DNA from: DATJOQ01 sp050010455
Lineage (GTDB): Bacteria; Desulfobacterota; Binatia; Binatales; Binataceae
DNA length: 50,596 nucleotides
Assembly: GCA_050010455.1 (NCBI GenBank)
Contig: JBEKLA010000002.1
Location: forward strand, 1-50,596
Direction of reading: 5' to 3'
This document shows, piece by piece, positions 9,148 through 18,153 of the stretch. Below the pieces are notes generated by a model. That model did no database searches and had not been told where the DNA came from. It saw only the letters and a program-made list of their open reading frames with translations. The position numbers and the translations under genes were made by a program. Within the stretch, counting starts at the first letter, position 1. Every line of letters starts with the position of its first letter.

Positions 9148-9313
9148 CGCAGCCTCCGAGCCCGAAAATTTCTTGGGGACGGTCATGCCTTGTATATAAT
9201 AAACCTGGTCGCGGCAGAAACGTTCGCTTCGCGGCTCTCGAATCGATCGCTATCCGTTTGCCGACGGCGAGAGTAGCGGCGGAGGTAAACATCAACCAAG
9301 CGAGGAGAATCCT

Positions 9314-10030
9314 ATGACCGTAACCGCATCGTCGCAGGTGGCCGTAGTCGTGGGAATCGGGCCGGGCCTGGGCGCCGCGCTGGTCCGGCGCTTCGCCCGA
9401 GAGTATCGCGTGGCGATGATCGCGCGCACCGCCGGCTACATGGACAAGCTCGGCGTCGAGATCCGCGCCGCGGGCGGCGCCGCCGCCAGCTTTCCGGCCG
9501 ACGTCGGGGTCGCCGAGCAGGTTGCCGCATCGTTCGAGAAGATTCGCCGCGAGCTGGGCGCGCCCGAGATTCTGCTCTACAACGCCGGCGCCGGCCCGTT
9601 CGGCTCAATCGCGGAAGTGTCGCCGGAAGATTTCGAAAGCTGCTGGCGCGGCAACGCATTCGGCGCTTTCCTATGCGCCAAGCAAGTGTTTGGCGACATG
9701 GTCGCGCGCGGCCGCGGCGTGATGCTGTTCACCGGCGCGACCGCCGGAGTCAAAGCCGGCGCGCGCTCCGCAGCCTTTGGACCCGCGAAGTTCGCGCTAC
9801 GCGGATTGGCACAATCGATGGCGCGTGACCTCGGGCCCAAGGGCGTTCACGTCGCGCATATCAACGTCGACGGTGTGATCGATATTCCTGGCCGAAGCTT
9901 CCCCGGCTTCAAGCCGGAAGACATGCTGAAGCCCGACGCTATCGCCGAAACATATTGGCATCTCGCCCATCAGGACCGCAGCGCCTGGACGATGGAACTC
10001 GAGGTCCGCCCCTTCAAGGAAAAATTTTGA
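9314..10030 (+). CDS. SDR family protein with atypical active site
   Basis: 238 residues, with a GIGPGLGAALV cofactor loop near the N-terminus and NAGAGPFGS in the middle. Where classical SDRs have YxxxK, this protein has FGPAK followed by FALRGLAQ, so the catalytic Tyr is replaced by Phe. That substitution occurs in a recognisable subfamily of short SDR-like proteins with VAHINVDGVID downstream, so it may be genuine rather than an error. A GAGGAG ribosome site sits 7 bases before the ATG. Function is unknown; dehydrogenase activity is uncertain without the Tyr. Confidence 0.85.
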   Translation: MTVTASSQVAVVVGIGPGLGAALVRRFAREYRVAMIARTAGYMDKLGVEIRAAGGAAASFPADVGVAEQVAASFEKIRRELGAPEILLYNAGAGPFGSIAEVSPEDFESCWRGNAFGAFLCAKQVFGDMVARGRGVMLFTGATAGVKAGARSAAFGPAKFALRGLAQSMARDLGPKGVHVAHINVDGVIDIPGRSFPGFKPEDMLKPDAIAETYWHLAHQDRSAWTMELEVRPFKEKF

Positions 10031-10119
10031 TCAGCGGATCGGGTCGATCAGCACTCCCGGATTGAGGATTCCGCGCGGATCGAGCGCGTGCTTGGCGGCC
10101 TGGAGAGCGCGAAGCCGTC
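10031..10119 (-). pseudogene. Remnant 3' end of an AGPS-like FAD-oxidase gene (duplicate of 10940-11032)
   Basis: These 89 bases repeat the 3' end of the FAD-oxidase gene at 10940-11032 in the same orientation. I count 8 mismatches and one 4-base deletion (GCGC), with about 40 identical bases in a row in the middle. On the minus strand the remnant still reads ALDPRGILNPGVLIDPIR followed by a stop, but the 4-base gap breaks the frame above it, and homology ends near 10119. It directly abuts the stop codon of the preceding SDR gene. It marks a duplication or an insertion that separated a former SDR/FAD-oxidase neighbour pair. Confidence 0.85.
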
Positions 10120-10158
10120 CTCCCTTTAATTTCGCCACGGTTTATTTCGGCAGCAGCG

Positions 10159-10854
10159 TTAGTCTTCAAAATAAGGCCGGAACAGTTCCTCGAACCGGCG
10201 ATGCATCCATAGACGTTCTTCGGCGGCACGGTTGCCCTGTTCGGCAATTACGGCGACAGCGCACATGGCGCCTTGCAGTCCGAGCATGATGTCGCTATCA
10301 GACGCGAACATAGCCGCCCGTGCGGCAGCATAAGCTGGGCCGTCGCCAGCGTCGGCCGCTATTTTGGCGAGATTCCGAGCCGCATCTAATTCCGCAAGAG
10401 GGGCTTTGCTTCGTGCTAGTCGCCGCGAAACGTCAATTGCTCGGCGAGGCCGCTCATCTCCTGGGCACGCTTGTTCGTAAATCGGGAGAAGGCGCTCGGC
10501 GCAGTCACAGGCCAAGGTCCGAAGCGCACCGCTAACATCGAACGCTCGCAGCAATTTTTTCGTGACACTGATCTGGGAGGTTCCAAAGTTGGCATCGATT
10601 TTGACTTCGACAGGCTCCGAGACCTCAAAAACGCATGCTATTGGCCCGAGCCCGTGCATTAACGCGTCCCACAGCGTAGGCGACGATTCATAGCCGTCTA
10701 CGTGATTCATGAAACATTCGTCGTCTCCGCACCTGAAAGGCACGAATGTGCGTGTCTCGCCAACAGACCAAGGCAGCCGGCTTTCCAAACAAGGATGTTC
10801 GTCAGACCACATATCGGAACCGAGCAACTGATAGGCCTGAACACGCGTTTCCAT
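10159..10854 (-). CDS. Imm5-like putative immunity protein
   Basis: 231 residues from the ATG of METRVQAYQ, chosen because GGAGG lies 6 bases upstream; ATG/other starts to 10875 lack a site. The C-terminal half reads CAERLLPIYEQ, then DERPRRAIDVSRRLA and an Ala-rich helical repeat (ARNLAKIAADAGDGPAYAAA). This is the pattern I associate with Imm5-like immunity proteins, which protect against polymorphic toxins. The N-terminal 90 residues are not recognised. The gene lies between two copies of a FAD-oxidase gene end and looks less GC-rich than its neighbours, consistent with horizontal arrival. No toxin gene is next to it. The family call is from memory of the motif. Confidence 0.6.
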   Translation of the reverse strand: METRVQAYQLLGSDMWSDEHPCLESRLPWSVGETRTFVPFRCGDDECFMNHVDGYESSPTLWDALMHGLGPIACVFEVSEPVEVKIDANFGTSQISVTKKLLRAFDVSGALRTLACDCAERLLPIYEQACPGDERPRRAIDVSRRLARSKAPLAELDAARNLAKIAADAGDGPAYAAARAAMFASDSDIMLGLQGAMCAVAVIAEQGNRAAEERLWMHRRFEELFRPYFED

Positions 10855-10939
10855 GTTGCCTCCGAAGAGGTTCAATTCTCAGCGCCGTAGCGGCTCCGGC
10901 ATCAACGCGCTGCTCCGCTGCCAGGCTCGACGCGCAGCG

Positions 10940-12556
10940 CTAGCGAATCGGATCGATCAGCACTCCCGGATTGAGGATTCCGCGCGGATCGAGGGCGCGT
11001 TTGGCAGCCTGGAGAGCGCGCGCGAAGCCGTCGGGCCGTTGGCGATCGTACCATCGGCGATGGTCGCGGCCGACCGCATGATGATGCGTGATCGTGCCGC
11101 CCAGCCGGATCAGCGTATCCGACGCCGCGAGCTTGATCTCGTTCCACTGATCGATTTCGCTGCCCCGGCGGCCGGGCGCGAGGATAGTGTAATACGGCGC
11201 CGGCCCATCCGGGTAGATGTGAGTGAAGCGGCAAGTCACGGTGCCGGTGTCGGCAACCTTTGCCACCGCCGCCCGCGTCGCCTCCATCACCTGTGCGTGG
11301 AAATCCGGGAACCGCTCCCACGTGATCGCGGTCTCGAAGGTTTCGCTGATGACGCTCATCGCGATCAGCACGTCGCGGACGTAGGGAGCGTTGAGGAAGG
11401 TCTGGCGCCATGCGCCCGCCGCGCCTTCCTGCGAGGCTCCCTTATCGGTGCGCGTCTTCACCGGTTCGGCGGGAATCTTGCCGCCGTGATCGGCGCAGCA
11501 TTCGAGCGCGCGCGCCATCCAGGCGTCGACATTGTGATCGGCTGACTCGAACGTCAGCACCAGGATAGCCGCCGTGCCGTCGCCGGCGCTGGCCGACAAC
11601 GCCTCGCCCGGATCGAGCAATCGACAGTTCGCGGGATAAAGGCCGGCCTGCGAGATCGCGCGCGCGGCGTTGGCGCCCGAAATAAAATCGGGGAAGGGCA
11701 CCGACGTGGTTGCGCGCATCGTGGGCCGGTCCTGCAATCGCATCCAGGCCTCGGTGATAATGCCGAGCGTGCCCTCAGAGCCGATAAACATCCGATCGGG
11801 ACTTGGCCCGGCGCCGGAGCCCGGCAATCGGCGCGACTCGATGATTCCGGTCGGCGTCACCACGCGCGTCGATTCGACGAAGTCGTCGATATGCGTATAG
11901 AGCGACGCGAAATGGCCGCCCGAGCGCGTCGCGATCCATCCGCCGAGCGAGGAAAATTCGAACGACTGCGGAAAGTGGCGCAGCGTCAGGCCGTGCGGAC
12001 GCAACTGATCTTCCAGCGCCGGGCCGAACACGCCCGCCTGGATTCGTCCCGCGCGTGAGACGCGATCGATTTCGAGCACCTTGTTGAGATGGCGCAGATC
12101 GATCGATACCACGCCGCGATAGCTGCTGTCGTCCTGGATTGGTCCAAGGCCGCTGACCACGCTCGATCCGCCGCCGAACGGAATCACCGCGGCGTTGGCG
12201 CCGTCGCACCACTCCAGCAGCTGCACGATATCCTGCTCCGAGCGCGGGAACGCGACGACGTCGGGCGGATAGCGAAAATCGCGGCGAAACATCCGCACCC
12301 CGTCGCTGTACGATCTGCCGTAGGTATGCGCCGCGCGATCGTATTTATCGGTCGAGCAAATCGCGGCCAGCGCCGAAGGCGGCGACAGCCGGGGCGCGCG
12401 CAGATTGAGTTCGTCCAGCGTCGGCGGCGGCACGGCCTTCAATTCGGCCACGCCGAAACGCTTGGCCATCTTCTCGGCCAGCCGCTTTTGCGAATCGCGG
12501 TCAGGTCCCTGATCCTCGTAACCCCAGCCCCAAAACTTGAGTCTGCGTTCCGCCAT
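10940..12556 (-). CDS. AGPS-like FAD-binding oxidase
   Basis: 538 residues. An N-terminal region like alkyldihydroxyacetone-phosphate synthase precedes a VAO-type FAD domain (IPFGGGSSVVSG near residue 130, FSSLGGWIATRSGGHFAS near 215, FIGSEGTLGIITEAW near 270). The C-terminal cap holds CRFTHIYPDG and THHHAVGRDHR; the His-rich loop is the AGPS active-site feature. The family exchanges an acyl for an alkyl chain in ether lipid synthesis, but many bacterial members are uncharacterised flavin oxidases, so an ether-lipid role is only suggested. Its 3' end is partly duplicated at 10031-10119. Confidence 0.88.
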   Translation of the reverse strand: MAERRLKFWGWGYEDQGPDRDSQKRLAEKMAKRFGVAELKAVPPPTLDELNLRAPRLSPPSALAAICSTDKYDRAAHTYGRSYSDGVRMFRRDFRYPPDVVAFPRSEQDIVQLLEWCDGANAAVIPFGGGSSVVSGLGPIQDDSSYRGVVSIDLRHLNKVLEIDRVSRAGRIQAGVFGPALEDQLRPHGLTLRHFPQSFEFSSLGGWIATRSGGHFASLYTHIDDFVESTRVVTPTGIIESRRLPGSGAGPSPDRMFIGSEGTLGIITEAWMRLQDRPTMRATTSVPFPDFISGANAARAISQAGLYPANCRLLDPGEALSASAGDGTAAILVLTFESADHNVDAWMARALECCADHGGKIPAEPVKTRTDKGASQEGAAGAWRQTFLNAPYVRDVLIAMSVISETFETAITWERFPDFHAQVMEATRAAVAKVADTGTVTCRFTHIYPDGPAPYYTILAPGRRGSEIDQWNEIKLAASDTLIRLGGTITHHHAVGRDHRRWYDRQRPDGFARALQAAKRALDPRGILNPGVLIDPIR

Positions 12557-12666
12557 CGCCGATCCCTGCCTTTCGCGAAAATTTGAGTGGTCAAACTTCG
12601 CGCACGATTGTGCGCCCAGCTTCGGCCAAAGCGCAAATCCCCGAGATAGGGCGAACGAGCGCCGAA

Positions 12667-15246
12667 TCAGCCCTTCAGCAATCGTTCGAGATTCGCGCCC
12701 TCGCGCTTTCTGAACTCCACCGCCACGCGCAGCCGCTCGAGATGCTGGTCGATCGTCTTACCCGCCTGCTTGACCTTGTGCGTGGCGAAGAACTCGCGAA
12801 CTTCGTCTTCGAGCGTCGCGAGCGCGATCACGCCCTCGCACATGCGCGGTATCGAGTTCTCCGGATAGCGCTCGACCATCGTGTCCCAGTTGCGTTTGAA
12901 AAATCGCCAGGCCTCTTCGCGGCATACGGTGTTGTACATCAACGAATGCATCAAGTATGGCGCGTTCTGGGTGCGCACCTCGCCGCTGAGCGTCAGCTCC
13001 ATCGTGGCGCGTAGCAGCTCGATACGGCGGAAGGCGGCCAGCGAGAACAGGTAGCGCTGCTCCTCCTGCGGATTGCGAGCTGTCTTAAAGTTGTCCTTGA
13101 AGTCGCGATACTCGGCTTCGCCACCGCTATAGGAGATGATCGAGATCAGCGCCGGTACCAGGTTGCGATCGACCGACGAGCCGTCGCGGCGGTAATCGGC
13201 GTAGAGCCGGCGCGCCCGCTGCCAGCAATCGCTATCGGCGCCGAGCGTGCCGAGCGCGCCGAGGATGTTGGCGCGCAACTGGCTCTGCAATTCGTCTTCG
13301 CCGGGACGTGGCGCCCATCCCAGGCGTGCCGCGGCCAACGCCAGCATCTCGCGAACCCTGGCTTGCAAAGCGGGCCGCGCGTCCTCGTTAATCACCATGT
13401 CGAGGTAGTTGAAGGCACCGAGCAACGCCCGCCACACGTTGAGGTCGGTTTCATCGCGAAACAGCCGCGCCATCGTCAGGAATTCGGCCAGCGGCGTGAG
13501 CCCGGCGACGACCGCTGCCCAGGTGTCGCTGACCAGCCCGAAACGCTCGATCGGCGCAAGCTCTGTCAGTGCCGAATTCAGCGCGGCCAGCATCTCCGGC
13601 GCGTAGCGCGAGCGATAGAACCCATGTCCACCTTCGTTGACGATTCCCCATTGGATACGGCCGGGAAGCTCGAGCGTGGCTTCGGTCTCGTCCAGTATAA
13701 TCTTGTGAGTGCTGACTCCGTGCTCGGTGCGAACCTTCACCATCACCGGCACATGCCAGAGCTGGGCGTTGGTCTGGCCATCGGCGATATAGGCGAACCG
13801 CTTCTGGCTCAGTACGATTCCGCGTCCGTCGGCCGCGGGCCTGACGCTGACGATCGGAAATCCGGGCTGGAAGATCCACGAATCCATCAGCTTGCGCACC
13901 GGCTGTCCCGAGGACTCTTCGAGCGCGTCCCACAGGTCGGTGGTTTCGGCGTTGGCGTACTGATGCTTGCGCAGGTAGAGCGCGATTCCCTTGCGGAACT
14001 CTTCGGCGCCGAGATACTGCTCGAGCATCCGCAGCACCGACGCGCCCTTTTCGTAGGTCAGAACGTCGAACATTCCGCCGGCTTCGCTGGCTGCGCGCAC
14101 CGTATATTCGATCGGGCGCGTGCTATGGAGCCCGTCCACCGCCATTGCCGCGCCGCGCGACATGCCGAAGCTCACCCATCGCTGCCATTGCGGCTTCCAG
14201 GCGTCCACCGCCAGCATCTCCATGAATGTCGCGAACGCCTCGTTCAGCCAAAGGCCGTTCCACCATTTCATGGTGACCAGATCGCCGAACCACATATGGG
14301 CGTTCTCGTGCGAAACTACGTCGGCGACGCGTTCGAGCTCGGAGCGCGAGGCGGTCTTCTCGTCGACCAGCAGGGCGGTTTCGCGAAACGTGATGGCGCC
14401 CAGGTTTTCCATCGCGCCCGAAGCGAAATCCGGAATCGCGATCAGATCGAGCTTGTCACCGGGATACTTGAAGCCGTAATAGTCGGCGAAGAACTTGAGC
14501 GAGAAAGCGCCGATTTCGCGCGCCCAATTCGTGAGCGGCCGCTTGCCGGGCACGTGAACGATCCGGAGCGGCGCACCGTCGACATCAACCGCGTCGGTAG
14601 CTTCGAACTCGCCCACAACAATCGCCACCAGATAGGTGGACATCCGGATCGTTTCTTTGAACGTAATCTCCTGCTTGCCGTCGCCAAGCCGCCGCTGGCC
14701 CTCGATAGCAGTGTTGCCAATCGCGGTCAGGCCATCGTCGATCACCAGGCTTAGCTTGAAGCTCGCCTTGAGCGCCGGCTCGTCCCAGCATGGAAAGGCG
14801 CGGCGCGCGTCGGTTGCTTCGAACTGGGTCGCTGCGACCCTGTGGGTCTGCCCAGCCGAATCCTTGTATTGGCTGCGATAGAAGCCGTGGAGCTTATCAT
14901 TCAGGATGCCGCGAAAAACGACGGTTAACCGCCACGCGCCCGCGTCGAGCGTCTCGCCGAAACGCAGTCGGGCGCGCTCGTTTGCCGCATCGAGATCGAT
15001 CGCGACGGCCGCGAGCCGCCGCCCGGCGCGCTCGACCTCGGCTTTATCGATCTCGAGCTCGATAGCGTTGAGCACAACCTCGGCGGTCGGCTGATGAACC
15101 GTTATCGCTACGGTTTCTTCGCCGGCGAACGTGAACGCTCGCAGGTCCGGGACCAGGCGAATCTCGTAACGCTCCGGAGTTACGCTCGTGGGCAGCCTAT
15201 AATCTTCGGCCGTGACGCTGGTTACCGCCGCTTCCTGATCGTGCAT
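12667..15246 (-). CDS. M1 family metallopeptidase (aminopeptidase N type)
   Basis: 859 residues, the length expected for M1 aminopeptidases. The exopeptidase motif GAMENLG precedes the zinc site HENAH at 313-317, with the third ligand Glu336 in WLNEAFATF. The N-terminal beta-barrel domain begins at LPTSVTPERYEI and the C-terminal ERAP1-like helical domain fills the last 330 residues. There is no signal peptide, so it should be a cytoplasmic peptide-trimming enzyme. A GGAAGGAG ribosome site precedes the ATG. hpnK starts downstream of nothing shared: it lies on the same strand 81 bases upstream of this gene's start. Confidence 0.95.
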   Translation of the reverse strand: MHDQEAAVTSVTAEDYRLPTSVTPERYEIRLVPDLRAFTFAGEETVAITVHQPTAEVVLNAIELEIDKAEVERAGRRLAAVAIDLDAANERARLRFGETLDAGAWRLTVVFRGILNDKLHGFYRSQYKDSAGQTHRVAATQFEATDARRAFPCWDEPALKASFKLSLVIDDGLTAIGNTAIEGQRRLGDGKQEITFKETIRMSTYLVAIVVGEFEATDAVDVDGAPLRIVHVPGKRPLTNWAREIGAFSLKFFADYYGFKYPGDKLDLIAIPDFASGAMENLGAITFRETALLVDEKTASRSELERVADVVSHENAHMWFGDLVTMKWWNGLWLNEAFATFMEMLAVDAWKPQWQRWVSFGMSRGAAMAVDGLHSTRPIEYTVRAASEAGGMFDVLTYEKGASVLRMLEQYLGAEEFRKGIALYLRKHQYANAETTDLWDALEESSGQPVRKLMDSWIFQPGFPIVSVRPAADGRGIVLSQKRFAYIADGQTNAQLWHVPVMVKVRTEHGVSTHKIILDETEATLELPGRIQWGIVNEGGHGFYRSRYAPEMLAALNSALTELAPIERFGLVSDTWAAVVAGLTPLAEFLTMARLFRDETDLNVWRALLGAFNYLDMVINEDARPALQARVREMLALAAARLGWAPRPGEDELQSQLRANILGALGTLGADSDCWQRARRLYADYRRDGSSVDRNLVPALISIISYSGGEAEYRDFKDNFKTARNPQEEQRYLFSLAAFRRIELLRATMELTLSGEVRTQNAPYLMHSLMYNTVCREEAWRFFKRNWDTMVERYPENSIPRMCEGVIALATLEDEVREFFATHKVKQAGKTIDQHLERLRVAVEFRKREGANLERLLKG

Positions 15247-15327
15247 CGATGATGGCTCCTTCCCTTAACGAAAAGCTTTGCATACTTGGCAGAAGGATTG
15301 AATCCTTCTACCTAGGCGAGAGTCCGG

Positions 15328-16194
15328 TTAGCGCTTGCCCGGTTGCGGCGCCTGGGCCATCTCGGCGAAGGTCGTCAGTCGCACGCCGTGCGCGTCGAGG
15401 GCCGCACGAAGCCCAGGGCTGGTCAGTAATTCGACCTCAATCTGAGCGTGCGGCGACGGCGGTAATCCGCCGACGTCGGCGGCGGGATGAAAATAAAGCT
15501 CGGTCGTGCCCTCGGGCAGCCGCGCGATCAGGCCCAGCAGATAGCTTTCGCTGAAGTTGCCGCTCTGATGGAGTCCGAACAGCCAATCGGTCGAGCGAAT
15601 CCCGCGTTCGGCCATCTTGCGCCGGGCGCGCGCCGAAAGCGAACGAAAGATCACCGCCCCGACGAGCTTGCGCCGGAGATGGTCGCGCGCCAACGCGAGC
15701 GTGGTGAAAACCGGCTCGCGCGGCAGCCTGAGGCACGGCACATGATATTCGGCGGCGAGATCGATCAGAATATCGGCCACCACCGGATGGACATGGATGT
15801 TCAAGTGGCCGTCGATGTGATTGAGACTGCCGGTCAGCTTCAAGTGCCGTTCAATTTGCGCGCGGCATTCGGCGCGAAGCTTGTCGCGCAACTTGCGATC
15901 GAAAAAATATTTGAGCCCGGCAATCGTCGGATTGTCCCCGAAGCGGCCGTTGGCGTCGACGATCCCGCCGAGCTCGGTATGTGGCATCGTGCTCGATCCC
16001 TGGCACAGCACGAGATGCAATCCGACGTCGAGCTTCGGGAGATCCCTCGCCGCTGCGACCGCGGCCTCGCACGCGCTTGCTGTGACCATCAGGCTTGCGC
16101 TGGTCAGCACGCCTTCGCGATGCGCCCGGATTACCCCGGCGTTGACTTCAGGCGATAGCCCAAAGTCATCGGCGTTGACGATCAGTGCCTTCAT
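15328..16194 (-). CDS. hpnK: Hopanoid biosynthesis-associated deacetylase HpnK
   Basis: 288 residues from the ATG of MKALIVNADDFG; the open frame upstream is shadow of hpnG. YdjC/ChbG-fold carbohydrate deacetylase: metal Asp pair in NADDFG, GLHLVLC, and HIDGHLNIHVHP supplying histidine ligands. HpnK is known to deacetylate the N-acetylglucosamine attached to bacteriohopanetetrol after HpnI adds it, ahead of HpnJ. hpnI is not in the window. The gene is divergent from hpnG with only about 60-80 bases between them, so a shared promoter region is likely. Related YdjC proteins act on chitobiose, but the hopanoid context supports this call. Confidence 0.88.
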   Translation of the reverse strand: MKALIVNADDFGLSPEVNAGVIRAHREGVLTSASLMVTASACEAAVAAARDLPKLDVGLHLVLCQGSSTMPHTELGGIVDANGRFGDNPTIAGLKYFFDRKLRDKLRAECRAQIERHLKLTGSLNHIDGHLNIHVHPVVADILIDLAAEYHVPCLRLPREPVFTTLALARDHLRRKLVGAVIFRSLSARARRKMAERGIRSTDWLFGLHQSGNFSESYLLGLIARLPEGTTELYFHPAADVGGLPPSPHAQIEVELLTSPGLRAALDAHGVRLTTFAEMAQAPQPGKR

Positions 16195-16272
16195 GGCGGC
16201 ATCAGGCGCGACGGCGCCGGCGGAATCGCGGAGGGCCGCCAATAGCCGCGCTTGCCCGCTCGAGTTGTTGCT

Positions 16273-17109
16273 ATGAAAGCGTGGGGAGCGCGACGCGCGC
16301 TTGACGAGGCCATCCGCACGCGCAATTTTGCTCGCAACGTGACCGCCGCTCAAGAACCGTCGAGAATTCTGATCTTCTATGCGTTTGCGCGCGAGCTCGC
16401 CCATTTCAAGCACAGGCTCGAAGCTCGCTCCGCGCTCGAGACCGAAGGACTGCACGGCTTGCGCGGCCGTATCGGGAAAGCGGAGCTCACGCTGGTAGCC
16501 ACCGGGATGGGAGCGATGCGCGCCCGCCAGACCGCTCACCGCGCGCTTGAGATCTTTTCCGGCACGAAGCTGATCATCTCCGCCGGTGTCGCTGGCGCTC
16601 TGTCCGAAGGGCTTGAACCCGGTGACGTAATCATCGCCGATCGGCTGCTGCTTGGCGGCAAGGAAAGCTTCAGGGCCGATCACATTCTGGCGCTTGAGCC
16701 GGAGCAGGTGCGCGCCGCCGAGTACGCGATGCGCGAAGCGAAAGTGCGCTTCGCTACGGGCGCGATGCTTACGGCCAGCCGAGTGCTGGCAGACAGCGCG
16801 GCCAAGCGTCTTGCCAAGGAACAGAGTGGCGCGATCGCGGTTGATATGGAGAGCGCGGTGCTGGGCCTCGAGGCCGCGGCGCGCGGCATCCCGTTCGTGT
16901 GCGTGCGCGCGGTGCTCGATACCGTTGATGACGAGATCCCGGCGGCAGAACTCGGCGCTGCCGACGGCCGGGTAAGGCCGCTCGCAGCCACCGCATTCCT
17001 GGTTCGCCATCCTGCGACGATACTCAAGCTGCCGCGGCTGATGCGCAATCTGTCCCGCGCGACTGCTCGTCTGGCAGACGCTCTAGACGCGATAACTCGA
17101 AACGCCTGA
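16273..17109 (+). CDS. hpnG: Adenosylhopane nucleosidase HpnG
   Basis: About 278 residues from ATG 16273; TTG 16252 is an alternative with a GGAGGG upstream. A purine nucleoside phosphorylase/nucleosidase fold: ATGMGAMRARQTAH, ISAGVAGALSEGLEPGDVIIAD near residue 95 and VDMESAVLGLEAA near 185, where the Met-Glu pair contacts the ribose. HpnG cleaves adenine from adenosylhopane to give ribosylhopane, the precursor of bacteriohopanetetrol. It is divergent from hpnK and convergent with the main hopanoid operon, with a UUCG-loop hairpin between the ends. Confidence 0.88.
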   Translation: MKAWGARRALDEAIRTRNFARNVTAAQEPSRILIFYAFARELAHFKHRLEARSALETEGLHGLRGRIGKAELTLVATGMGAMRARQTAHRALEIFSGTKLIISAGVAGALSEGLEPGDVIIADRLLLGGKESFRADHILALEPEQVRAAEYAMREAKVRFATGAMLTASRVLADSAAKRLAKEQSGAIAVDMESAVLGLEAAARGIPFVCVRAVLDTVDDEIPAAELGAADGRVRPLAATAFLVRHPATILKLPRLMRNLSRATARLADALDAITRNA

Positions 17110-17129
17110 GGCGATCGCGCCGCCGTTTC

Positions 17130-17147
17130 GCGCGCTTTCGAGCGCGC
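17130..17147. terminator. Candidate bidirectional terminator between hpnG and the CruF-like gene
   Basis: A perfect 7-bp stem (GCGCGCT / AGCGCGC) closes a TTCG tetraloop in the 38-base gap between the convergent hpnG and CruF-like genes. It ends exactly at the stop codon of the latter. There is no T-run, so it is a weak intrinsic terminator candidate or a transcript-end stabiliser. Confidence 0.5.
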
Positions 17148-18080
17148 TCAAGGCACGCTTCGCGAAGAATCGCCGACCGCGGCCGCTTCGAAATCGAAAT
17201 TGGTCGCCGCCTGATTTTCGAAGACCGTTCTCAGGTAGGGGAAGTCGGCGAGATGGCGCGCGATCGCGGCGGCGTCGCCATAAGTATCCGCTCGCGTCAG
17301 AATATTGATCAGCAACGCCAGGAACGGAACGAAGATAAACACGCTCGCCCAAGCGATCTCGGCGGCTCCGATCCAGAACAGCATCGTGATGCCGAAGCCG
17401 ACGATGCCAGCGTAGAGCCCAAGGCCGAGCAACGCGCGCGACGGAAATCCGGACACGATGCCCATCGGTTTGTGCGGCCCGCGATTCAAGCGCGCGGCGA
17501 GCATCTGGAAGATCGCCACCGTCACGGCAGCGACGAAGAACCATCCGAGGTAATTGCTGATCGGCACGCCGAAGTGCGGTCCGGGCGGGTCGTACCAGAA
17601 AATTTTGCCGAGAAACCAACGGTTGCCACGCACGCTCAGTGGATCGACGACGAGGTCGATCATGGTCATGAACGTCGCCGCCATCAGCCACACTCGCGGC
17701 GCGCGCCGAAGCTTCCACGTGTCGAGGATGCGCAGGTCGAATCCGCGGCGGTAAAGCGGCGAGCTTGCGAGCAGCGCGACGCTGTAACTGACGAACGACA
17801 GGAACGTGAACGAGAGCGAGTCCATCAGCGGAACGCCTGCGACCCAAAGCTCGCGCCCGCGCGTTGCCTCGATGTAATGATAGAGACCGAAGGGGAAGCC
17901 GTTGTGTATCGAACTCCATTCGCACGCGAGCGCCACCGCGTAGGTCAGCGCCGTGAACAGAATCGTGGTACGCAATCCGAAGTTGATAATCGCGATGAAC
18001 AGATAGCTGGCGAGAAACACGAACACATAGGGGCGCAATACGATCGTCGATAGCAGCAGGTTCATGGCATTCCATGCCAA
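17148..18080 (-). CDS. CruF-like carotenoid biosynthesis membrane protein
   Basis: 310 residues, strongly hydrophobic with about seven membrane segments. The pattern FGLYHYIEATRGRELWVAGVPLMDS, read in parts, and MIDLVVDPLSVRGNRWFL is that of the CruF/bisanhydrobacterioruberin hydratase family (PF04240), which hydrates C50 or acyclic carotenoid ends. The C-terminal 40 residues are soluble. It is the last gene of the hopanoid operon, 73 bases after hpnA. A role in modifying squalene-derived carotenoids or another operon product is inference; HpnCDE also make squalene-type products that feed C30 carotenoids. ATG 18065 is an alternative start. Confidence 0.82.
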   Translation of the reverse strand: MAWNAMNLLLSTIVLRPYVFVFLASYLFIAIINFGLRTTILFTALTYAVALACEWSSIHNGFPFGLYHYIEATRGRELWVAGVPLMDSLSFTFLSFVSYSVALLASSPLYRRGFDLRILDTWKLRRAPRVWLMAATFMTMIDLVVDPLSVRGNRWFLGKIFWYDPPGPHFGVPISNYLGWFFVAAVTVAIFQMLAARLNRGPHKPMGIVSGFPSRALLGLGLYAGIVGFGITMLFWIGAAEIAWASVFIFVPFLALLINILTRADTYGDAAAIARHLADFPYLRTVFENQAATNFDFEAAAVGDSSRSVP

Positions 18081-18153
18081 CGGGGAGACTGCTCGCGTTG
18101 GTCGAGTTTTCGGTTACCAACCGCTGCGCAGGCGAGCCCGGCCTTCTTAGAAA

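Noticed and set aside
13363..14754. 463-codon plus-strand open frame inside the M1 peptidase
   Set aside because: Antisense shadow of an aminopeptidase with a full zinc motif; no family features.
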